Position numbers and translations under genes: made by a program | Source of the DNA: Betaproteobacteria bacterium | Lineage (GTDB): Bacteria > Pseudomonadota > Gammaproteobacteria > Burkholderiales > SG8-39 | Assembly: GCA_009693345.1 (NCBI GenBank) | Contig: SHXL01000157.1 | Coordinates: 1 to 6,650 of the forward strand | Length of the DNA stretch: 6,650 nucleotides | Direction: 5' to 3' | Part shown: piece after piece, positions 1 through 4,830 of the stretch | How the letters are laid out: each line of letters opens with the position of its first letter | How positions within the stretch are numbered: position 1 is the stretch's first letter | The notes under the pieces: generated by a model | What the model saw: the letters and a program-made list of their open reading frames with translations, nothing else | Told to the model about the DNA's origin: nothing | Database searches by the model: none

Positions 1-51
1 GGCGCGCGAGAAGCGCTGCGCGGTTTCACGCAACAACCGGGATACTTTCAA
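1..51 (-). CDS. prmB: Probable N-terminus of PrmB, ribosomal protein uL3 glutamine methyltransferase (partial)
   Basis: Seventeen open codons run off the window edge, reading MKVSRLLRETAQRFSRA if the TTG at 51-49 is the start. The pattern LR-x(2)-A/V-x-RFS-x-A resembles the start of PrmB, where the Escherichia coli protein has a similar LRWSVSRFS stretch. PrmB methylates a glutamine of ribosomal protein L3 using S-adenosylmethionine, and I recall prmB following dapE in several betaproteobacteria. The proposed TTG overlaps the dapE stop as TTGA, the same arrangement as queF/dapC upstream, which suggests translational coupling. I see no Shine-Dalgarno sequence, and later TTG codons at 39-37 or 36-34 are alternatives. 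The identification rests on a very short stretch plus gene order; the methyltransferase motifs lie outside the window. Another protein, or non-coding sequence, remains possible. Confidence 0.42.
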   Translation of the reverse strand, partial: MKVSRLLRETAQRFSRA

Positions 52-1187
52 GGAAGCAGGGCGCGCAGGATGTCGAGGTAGATACGCGGCAGCTTGTCGA
101 ATGCGGCGAGCTCGATGTGCTCGTTAAGCTTGTGGATGCTGGCGTTGATCGGGCCGAGCTCGATGATCTCCGGGCAGATGTCGATGAGGAAGCGGCCATC
201 GGAGGTGCCGCCCGCCGTGGACAGCTGCGGGCTGATCCCGGCATGCGCCTGCACCGACTGCTTCACGGCTTCGGTGAGTTTGCCCGGCTTGCTGAGGAAG
301 GGTTTGCCGCCGATCGTCCAGGCGATGGCGTAGTCGAGGCCGTGCTGTTTCAGGATGCCTTCGAAGCGTTCCTTGAGTGAGCCCTCGGTGCTCGCGGTGG
401 AGAAGCGGAAATTGCAGAGCACCTCGGCCGTCCCCGGCACCACGTTCTCGGCGCCGGTCCCGGCGTTGATGTTGGACACCTGGAAGCTGGTCGGCGGGAA
501 GAACTCGTTGCCCTTGTCCCAGGTCGTGGCGGCGATCTCCGCCAGCGCGGGCGCGAGCAGGTGGATCGGGTTCTTCACCTGCTCGGGGTAGGCGACATGG
601 CCCTGGACGCCGCGAATGGTGAGCCTGGCCGAAAGCGATCCACGCCGGCCGACGCGAACCATGTCGCCCAATGCATCGGCGGAAGAGGGCTCGCCCACGA
701 TGCAGTAGTCCAGGGTCTCGCCGCGCGCCTTGAGGCGCTCCACGATGCGGACCGTGCCGTCCACGGAAGGACCTTCTTCGTCGGAAGTGAGCAGGAACGC
801 GAGCGAGCCGGCATGCGCCGGGCGCTCGCGCACGAACATTTCAGTCGCGACGACGAAGGCGGCGATCGAGGATTTCATGTCCGCCGCTCCGCGGCCGTAG
901 AGCCTGCCGTCGCGCACGGTCGGCACGAAGGGGTCGGAATGCCACTCCGCAAGGGGCCCGGTCGGCACGACATCCGTATGGCCGGCGAAACAGAGCAGGG
1001 GACGGACAGCGCCACGCCGCGCCCAGAGGTTGGTAACCGCGCCGCAGCGGACGGGTTCGCAACGGAAGCCCGCCGCGATGAGGCGGGCGGCAATCAATTC
1101 CTGGCAGCCTGCGTCCTCGGGAGTGACCGAGCGACGGCGGATCAGCTCCTGCGCCAGCTCAAGCGCTGGCGTCAATCTTGAAATCAC
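48..1187 (-). CDS. dapE: Succinyl-diaminopimelate desuccinylase DapE
   Basis: This is the zinc-dependent M20-family amidohydrolase that splits N-succinyl-LL-2,6-diaminopimelate into succinate and LL-diaminopimelate in the cytoplasm, for lysine and peptidoglycan synthesis. The 379 residues match the usual length of about 375. Visible active-site residues are H70 and D72 in FAGHTDVVP, bridging D103 in GRGAADMKSS, general base E137 and metal ligand E138 in TSDEEGP, E166 in GEPSS, and H352 in SIHKLNE. H197 of the dimerisation domain (GVQGHVAYP) is also present. These sit three residues later than in the Haemophilus influenzae enzyme throughout, so nothing is missing or inserted between them. The start is a GTG inside the end of pilU (29-bp overlap), without a clear ribosome site; a TTG at 1175-1173 is a shorter alternative. 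Translation probably depends on coupling to pilU. Confidence 0.97.
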   Translation of the reverse strand: MISRLTPALELAQELIRRRSVTPEDAGCQELIAARLIAAGFRCEPVRCGAVTNLWARRGAVRPLLCFAGHTDVVPTGPLAEWHSDPFVPTVRDGRLYGRGAADMKSSIAAFVVATEMFVRERPAHAGSLAFLLTSDEEGPSVDGTVRIVERLKARGETLDYCIVGEPSSADALGDMVRVGRRGSLSARLTIRGVQGHVAYPEQVKNPIHLLAPALAEIAATTWDKGNEFFPPTSFQVSNINAGTGAENVVPGTAEVLCNFRFSTASTEGSLKERFEGILKQHGLDYAIAWTIGGKPFLSKPGKLTEAVKQSVQAHAGISPQLSTAGGTSDGRFLIDICPEIIELGPINASIHKLNEHIELAAFDKLPRIYLDILRALLP

Positions 1188-2355
1188 TGAAGGATGCGCC
1201 CGGGGCCATGGTGGTCGAAAGCGGGTCTTTCTTCTCGTCCTTCTTGTCGCCAGCGGCGGGCGGCGGGGGAGTCTGTCCGGACGATATCGAACCGGCGGTC
1301 GCCTGATTGATCAGCCAGAGCATGTTGGTCGCGGAATCCGCGTTCGCCATGCACTCTTCCTGCGTGATCGAACCGTCCATGAACATGGTGAACAGCGACT
1401 GCTCGAAGGTCTGCGAACCGGGGGACATGCTCTTTTCCATCGCGTCCTTGATCTCGTTGATGTCGCCTTTCTCGATCAGTTCCGCGATGTGGCGGGTGTT
1501 CAGCAGCACTTCGACGGCGGCGCGGCGAGCTCCGGTCTTGGTGCGTATCAACCGTTGCGAGACGATCGCCTGCAGCGCCGCCGACAGGTCGAGCAGCAAT
1601 GTCGGCCGGTTCTCCAGCGGGTAGAAGCTGATGATCCGGTTCATCGCGTGGTAGCTATTGTTGGCGTGCAGCGTGGCTAGCGCGAGGTGGCCCGATTGGG
1701 CGTAGGCGAGCGCCATGCCCATGGTCTGCTTGTCGCGGATCTCGCCGATCAGGATGCAGTCCGGCGCCTGATGCAGGGCGTTCTTCAGCGCGGTCTCGAA
1801 GCTCTTGGTGTCGGTGCCGACTTCGCGCTGGTTGACGATTGATTTCTTGTTCTTGAACATGAATTCGACCGGGTCTTCGAGCGTCAGAATGTGGCCTGAT
1901 TTCTGCTCGTTGCGCAGGTCGAGCATCGCCGACAGCGAGGTGGACTTGCCCGAGCCGGTGGCGCCGACCATCAGGATCAGGCCGCGCTTTTGCATGATGA
2001 TTTCCTTGAGGATGTCCGGCAGCCCCAGGGTGTCGAATGCCGGCACGCTGCCGGGGATGTAGCGCACCACCACCGCGGGCGTACCCTTCTGGCGGAATGC
2101 GCTGATGCGGAACGCGCCGACGCCTTCCAGGGCGAACGCGGTGTTCAGTTCCATTTCCTCCTCGTACTCGCGGATCTGCTTTTCGTTCAGCACTTCGTAG
2201 AGCAGCGTCTTGACTGCTTCCGCGTTGAGCACGGTCTGGTTCACCGGCATCGCAACACCGTTGATCTTGATGTTGATGGGCGAGCCGACCGACAGGAAGA
2301 TGTCCGAGGCTTTCTTGTCGGACATCAGCTGAAACAGGCGCTTCATCGCGGACAT
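1159..2355 (-). CDS. pilU: PilU-like type IV pilus retraction ATPase (PilT/PilU family)
   Basis: A 398-residue hexameric secretion ATPase of the PilT/PilU branch, which drives pilus disassembly at the inner membrane. Residues 1-110 form the N-terminal PAS-like domain (SDIFLSVGSP). The ATPase core follows: Walker A GATGSGKST (131-139, K137), Asp box LTLEDPVEF (157-165, E160 and E164), Walker B ILIGEIRD (201-208, E205) and His box HLALATLHANN (223-233, H223 and H230). It resembles Pseudomonas PilU more than PilT: I do not see the PilT AIRNLIRE motif, and RRAAVEVLLNT and SGSQTFEQ-like stretches match PilU. From about residue 352 it carries a Pro/Lys/Asp-rich tail ending FSDFKIDASA. No pilT is adjacent; it sits between dapD and dapE, so it may be a second PilU-type paralogue. 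The start ATG has a strong ribosome site (2363-2368); M4 is a less likely start. Confidence 0.93.
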   Translation of the reverse strand: MSAMKRLFQLMSDKKASDIFLSVGSPINIKINGVAMPVNQTVLNAEAVKTLLYEVLNEKQIREYEEEMELNTAFALEGVGAFRISAFRQKGTPAVVVRYIPGSVPAFDTLGLPDILKEIIMQKRGLILMVGATGSGKSTSLSAMLDLRNEQKSGHILTLEDPVEFMFKNKKSIVNQREVGTDTKSFETALKNALHQAPDCILIGEIRDKQTMGMALAYAQSGHLALATLHANNSYHAMNRIISFYPLENRPTLLLDLSAALQAIVSQRLIRTKTGARRAAVEVLLNTRHIAELIEKGDINEIKDAMEKSMSPGSQTFEQSLFTMFMDGSITQEECMANADSATNMLWLINQATAGSISSGQTPPPPAAGDKKDEKKDPLSTTMAPGASFSDFKIDASA

Positions 2356-2362
2356 ATGTGTT

Positions 2363-2368
2363 CTCCCC
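2363..2368 (-). promoter_or_regulatory. Ribosome binding site of the pilU-like gene
   Basis: On the minus strand the sequence is GGGGAG (within AAGGGGAGA), seven bases before the ATG at 2355-2353. It is the strongest Shine-Dalgarno match at any joint in this gene string, and it sits in the only non-overlapping gap. This fixes the ATG at 2355 as the start and suggests pilU is initiated independently rather than by coupling to dapD. Confidence 0.75.
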
Positions 2369-2389
2369 TTGCGACCGCTAGTTTAGACC

Positions 2390-3202
2390 CTAATCTCCGC
2401 GCAGGAGTTCGTTCAGGCTGGTTTTCGCCCGGGTCTTCGCATCCACCCGCTTGACGATCACCGCGCAGTACAGCGCGCAGCTGCGATCGCTGGAGGGCAT
2501 CGTACCCGCCACCACCACGGAGCCCGACGGCACGCGGCCGTAGAGCACCTCGCCGGTCTCGCGATTAAAGATTTTTGTGCTCTGGCCGATGAACACGCCC
2601 ATCGAGAGCACGCTGTTTTCCTCGACGATCACGCCCTCGACGACTTCGGAGCGCGCGCCGATGAAGCAGTTGTCCTCGATGATGGTCGGGTTGGCCTGGA
2701 GCGGTTCCAGCACCCCGCCGATGCCCACGCCGCCCGAGAGGTGCACGTTCTTGCCGATCTGGGCGCAGGACCCGACCGTGGCCCAGGTGTCCACCATCGT
2801 GCCTTCGTCCACATAGGCGCCGATGTTGATGTAGGACGGCATCAGGACGACGTTCTTCGCGAGATAGGCGCCGCGCCGCGCCATGGCGGGAGGAACTACC
2901 CGGATTCCGCTATTCTTGAATTGCTCTTCACTGAAAGATTCGAATTTCGAAGAAATCTTGTCGAAATAGCGCGTGGCGCCGCCCTCCAGCACCCGGTTGT
3001 CCTCGAGGCGGAAAGAAAGCAGCACCGCCTTCTTGATCCACTGGTGCGTCACCCAGCCGTCTGCGGTCTTCTCGGCAACGCGCAATTTTCCGCAATCGAG
3101 TCCGGCGATGACTTCCTCGACTGCCGCGCGAAGGTTTTTCGGCGCGTTGGCGGGACCAAGCGAGGCTCGGTTTTCCCAGGCGCCTTCGATGATTGTCTTC
3201 AT
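2390..3202 (-). CDS. dapD: 2,3,4,5-tetrahydropyridine-2,6-dicarboxylate N-succinyltransferase DapD
   Basis: DapD transfers a succinyl group from succinyl-CoA to tetrahydrodipicolinate, committing it to the succinylase branch of diaminopimelate and lysine synthesis. The 270 residues match the usual length (274 in Escherichia coli). An N-terminal helical domain (about 1-100) is followed by a left-handed beta-helix of hexapeptide repeats (about 105-215: MPSYINIGAYVDEG, CAQIGKNVHLSGGVGIGG, CFIGARSEVVEG) and a C-terminal cap ending SLNELLRGD. D138 (GTMVDTW) and E186 (RSEVVEG) correspond to the acidic pair reported as essential in a mycobacterial DapD, offset by three. The start is the ATG at 3202-3200, giving the family N-terminus MKTIIEGAWENR. 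It overlaps the dapC stop as ATGA, so the two are translationally coupled. An in-frame upstream ATG at 3247 would add residues foreign to the family. Confidence 0.97.
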   Translation of the reverse strand: MKTIIEGAWENRASLGPANAPKNLRAAVEEVIAGLDCGKLRVAEKTADGWVTHQWIKKAVLLSFRLEDNRVLEGGATRYFDKISSKFESFSEEQFKNSGIRVVPPAMARRGAYLAKNVVLMPSYINIGAYVDEGTMVDTWATVGSCAQIGKNVHLSGGVGIGGVLEPLQANPTIIEDNCFIGARSEVVEGVIVEENSVLSMGVFIGQSTKIFNRETGEVLYGRVPSGSVVVAGTMPSSDRSCALYCAVIVKRVDAKTRAKTSLNELLRGD

Positions 3203-4362
3203 AAGGTCTTCGCAAACTGCATCATGCGCCCGAGGGCTTCGACACATTCCCCGAGCGGCGCCACCAGAGCAACGCGAACGTGGTTCTTGCCCGGGTTCTC
3301 ACCGTACGCATCGCGCGCCAGGAAGCTGCCCGGCAGGACCAGCACATTATAGTCACGCTGCAGGCCGCGGGCGAATTCGGCATCGTCGATCGGCGTCCGG
3401 ATCCACAGATAGAAACCGCCTTCGGGCCTTTCGGTTTTCAAGGGATCGTGAATCACAGGCAAGACTGCGGCGAACTTCTCGGCGTACAGGCGTCGGTTCT
3501 CGCGCACGTGCGCTTCGTCGTTCCAGGCCGCAATCGAGGCACGCTGCACGGCGATGCTCATGGCGGAACCGTGGTAGGTGCGGTAGAGGAGGAATTGCTT
3601 GAGCAGCGCCGCGTCGCCGGCGACGAAGCCCGAGCGCATGCCGGGCGCATTCGAGCGCTTGGAAAGGCTGGAAAAGACGACCAGGCGCGCGAAATCCTTG
3701 CGGCCGAACCGCTGCGCGGCATCCAGCGCACCCAGCGGCGCCTTGCCTTCCTCGCAATAAATCTCCGAGTAGCACTCGTCCGAAGCGATGGTGAAGCCGT
3801 GGCGATCGGAGAGCTCGAAGAGCTGCTTCCAAGCCTCGAGCGGCATCACCTTGCCGGTCGGATTTCCCGGCGAGCAGGTGTATACCAGCTGCACGCCGCG
3901 CCATTCGATCTGGTCGAAGCGCATGCCGTGGTTCAGGAATACCGGGGTTGCCTCCGCGAGAAGGGCGGCCCCTTCGTAGATCTGGTAGAAAGGATTGGGG
4001 CAAACGACCTTTGCTTTTTTGCTTGAATTTATTATTGTTTGAGCAAAAGAAAACAAGGCCTCGCGGCTGCCGTTGACCGGCAGTACCTGGGTCGCGGGAT
4101 CGAGCGCTGGCAAGGCATAGCGGCGCATCGCCCAGCCCGCGATCGCTTCGCGCAACTCGGGCAGCCCTGCGGCCCGCGGATAGATGGCAAGTCCCTCCAG
4201 CGCGCCGGCTAGCGTGCTCTTGACCAGCGCCGGCGTCGGATGCTTGGGTTCGCCGATGGACATATCGATCGGCCGCAGCGCCGGGTTGGGCATGACGCCG
4301 GCCAGCAGACCGTGCAGCCGTTCGAACGGGTAGGTCTGGAGTAACGCTAGGCGCGGATTCAA
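3199..4362 (-). CDS. dapC: Succinyldiaminopimelate transaminase DapC (TTG start)
   Basis: A class I/II pyridoxal-phosphate aminotransferase that converts N-succinyl-2-amino-6-ketopimelate to N-succinyl-LL-diaminopimelate using glutamate, the step between DapD and DapE. The protein has 387 residues. It shows the substrate loop SIGEPKHPTP (35-44), VNGSREALF (96-104), SPGNPTG (164-170), cofactor residues D195 and Y198 in SDECYSE, Schiff-base lysine K235 in SSLSKRSNAPGMRSG, and carboxylate-binding R363 in HVRVAL. The chosen TTG gives the family N-terminus MNPRLALLQTYPFERL, and it has a ribosome site, GGAAGG, seven bases upstream. It overlaps the queF stop as TTGA. The reading frame stays open far upstream, but that stretch is antisense to smc and not part of the gene. 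An AT-rich patch with an A6 run encodes residues 108-118. The dap context favours DapC over another aminotransferase. Confidence 0.95.
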   Translation of the reverse strand: MNPRLALLQTYPFERLHGLLAGVMPNPALRPIDMSIGEPKHPTPALVKSTLAGALEGLAIYPRAAGLPELREAIAGWAMRRYALPALDPATQVLPVNGSREALFSFAQTIINSSKKAKVVCPNPFYQIYEGAALLAEATPVFLNHGMRFDQIEWRGVQLVYTCSPGNPTGKVMPLEAWKQLFELSDRHGFTIASDECYSEIYCEEGKAPLGALDAAQRFGRKDFARLVVFSSLSKRSNAPGMRSGFVAGDAALLKQFLLYRTYHGSAMSIAVQRASIAAWNDEAHVRENRRLYAEKFAAVLPVIHDPLKTERPEGGFYLWIRTPIDDAEFARGLQRDYNVLVLPGSFLARDAYGENPGKNHVRVALVAPLGECVEALGRMMQFAKTL

Positions 4363-4733
4363 TCTTTTGCCTTCCAACCCCGCATGCGATGTTCGGCAAT
4401 GACGGAGGTGTAAATGCCGCCGCGCACGTTGAATTTCGCGGTCAAGCGCATGAAGCGGGGCCGCGTCGCTTTGACCAGGTCCTCCAGGATGCGGTTGGTC
4501 ACCGCTTCGTGGAACGCACCCTGGTTGCGGTAGGACCAGACATACAGCTTGAGCGACTTCAGCTCCACGCACAGCCTGTCGGGGATGTACTCGAGCGACA
4601 GCGTGGCGAAATCCGGTTGCCCGGTCATCGGGCACAGGCAGGTGAATTCCGCAATCTCCATGCAAATCCGGTAGTCGCGCCGCGGCGACGGGTTGGCGAA
4701 GGTCTGCAGGCGTTTGCTCGGGCGCGTGGGCAT
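4359..4733 (-). CDS. queF: NADPH-dependent 7-cyano-7-deazaguanine (preQ0) reductase QueF, one-domain type
   Basis: QueF reduces the nitrile of preQ0 to the primary amine preQ1 with two NADPH, in the synthesis of the tRNA wobble base queuosine. The 124 residues form the short one-domain class (Bacillus-like tunnelling fold) rather than the roughly 280-residue two-domain enzyme of E. coli. Catalytic C34 and D41 lie in FTCLCPMTGQPDF; the QueF signature ELKSLKLY is at 57-64; H75 and E76 lie in AFHEAVTNRI. These match the Bacillus subtilis residues C55, D62, H96 and E97 with a constant offset of 21. The N-terminus is short but typical of betaproteobacterial QueF. The ATG at 4733-4731 follows a T6 run and only a weak GAG ribosome site. 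It appears to be the first gene of the leftward string. Nothing in the neighbourhood points to other queuosine genes. Confidence 0.95.
   Translation of the reverse strand: MPTRPSKRLQTFANPSPRRDYRICMEIAEFTCLCPMTGQPDFATLSLEYIPDRLCVELKSLKLYVWSYRNQGAFHEAVTNRILEDLVKATRPRFMRLTAKFNVRGGIYTSVIAEHRMRGWKAKD
4370..4375 (-). promoter_or_regulatory. Ribosome binding site that supports the dapC TTG start
   Basis: The minus-strand GGAAGG lies inside the last codons of queF, seven bases before the TTG at 4362-4360. Its spacing is ideal for that TTG and for no nearby ATG or GTG, so it decides the dapC start. The next in-frame ATG, 23 codons further in, would remove the conserved NPRL...YPFERL segment. Confidence 0.7.
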
Positions 4734-4783
4734 AAAAAAGCTCGGAAATAAACTCGAATTTGCAACGGAATTGGAGCGTCCGA

Positions 4784-4793
4784 ATGGTATCAT
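4784..4793. promoter_or_regulatory. Candidate extended -10 element readable on both strands
   Basis: The plus strand reads ATGGTATCAT. Rightward, TGGTATCAT (4785-4793) matches an extended -10 (TGnTATAAT) with one mismatch in the hexamer, which would place the smc start point near 4800 with a leader of about 30 bases. Leftward, TGATACCAT (4792-4784) matches the same pattern with two mismatches, giving a queF leader of roughly 40-45 bases. No convincing -35 box sits 16-18 bp away on either side, which is typical of extended -10 promoters. The call is from motif reading only. Confidence 0.45.
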
Positions 4794-4809
4794 TTTCGAA
4801 ATTCGAAAA
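4793..4809. repeat. Perfect 8-1-8 inverted repeat, possible operator
   Basis: The sequence is TTTTCGAA-A-TTCGAAAA, with eight-base arms around a single central base; symmetry stops at both ends. A one-base loop cannot form a normal RNA hairpin, so a DNA-binding dimer site is the more natural reading. It touches the candidate -10 element and would cover the smc transcription start, where a bound protein would block initiation. For leftward transcription it would lie in the spacer to -35 zone. The cognate regulator is unknown, and such AT-rich symmetry can also arise by chance or simply aid DNA bending. Confidence 0.5.
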
Positions 4810-4830
4810 CGCCACCAGAAGCGATCGTAA

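Larger units (their letters stand above)
1..4733 (-). other. Probable operon queF-dapC-dapD-pilU-dapE(-prmB)
   Basis: Six codirectional reading frames are joined by overlaps of 4, 4, 29 and probably 4 bp and one gap of 34 bp, with no hairpin plus T-run between any pair. This supports one transcript from the divergent region upstream of queF. It groups the whole succinyl-DAP section of lysine synthesis with queuosine reduction, a pilus motor ATPase and, probably, ribosomal protein methylation. The strong ribosome site before pilU makes an internal translation start likely. Whether an internal promoter exists there cannot be told; I see no good -35/-10 pair in the 34-bp gap. Cotranscription is inferred, not shown. 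Confidence 0.8.
4734..4830. promoter_or_regulatory. Divergent control region between queF and smc
   Basis: This 97-bp stretch is the only non-coding gap of any size and is visibly richer in A and T than its surroundings. It must contain the start signals for both smc (rightward) and the queF-dap string (leftward). It holds a two-way -10-like element at 4784-4793 and an inverted repeat at 4793-4809. On the smc side a weak AGAAG (4817-4821) lies nine bases before the GTG. On the queF side the leader ends in a T6 run just before ATG. I see no good -35 hexamer at standard spacing in either direction. Confidence 0.75.

Noticed and set aside
561..1181. Long plus-strand open frames opposite dapE (561-1181) and across the pilU end (1030-1680).
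   Set aside because: They are antisense to genes with intact catalytic motifs, have Arg/His/Gly-rich compositions typical of GC-rich shadow frames, and lack ribosome sites.
2356..2389. Terminator or promoter in the dapD-pilU gap.
   Set aside because: Only 34 bp, no hairpin with T-run and no -35/-10 pair; just a strong ribosome site.
2741..3602. Plus-strand open frames opposite dapD and dapC (2741-3352 and 2973-3602).
   Set aside because: Antisense shadows of well-supported genes; no recognisable domain.
4013..4020. Programmed -1 frameshift site (AAAAAAG) in dapC.
   Set aside because: The zero-frame codons are AAA AAA GCA, not xxA AAA AAG, so the heptamer is out of register for the usual -1 slip. 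The zero frame encodes a complete enzyme.
4734..4739. T6 run before the queF ATG as an intrinsic terminator.
   Set aside because: No stable GC-rich stem directly precedes the run on the minus strand, and a terminator abutting the start codon would silence the operon.
4734..4830. A preQ1 riboswitch in the queF leader.
   Set aside because: The leader is under 100 bases and shows neither the short hairpin followed by an A-rich tail nor any familiar preQ1 aptamer pattern. The AT-rich symmetry there is the 8-1-8 repeat.
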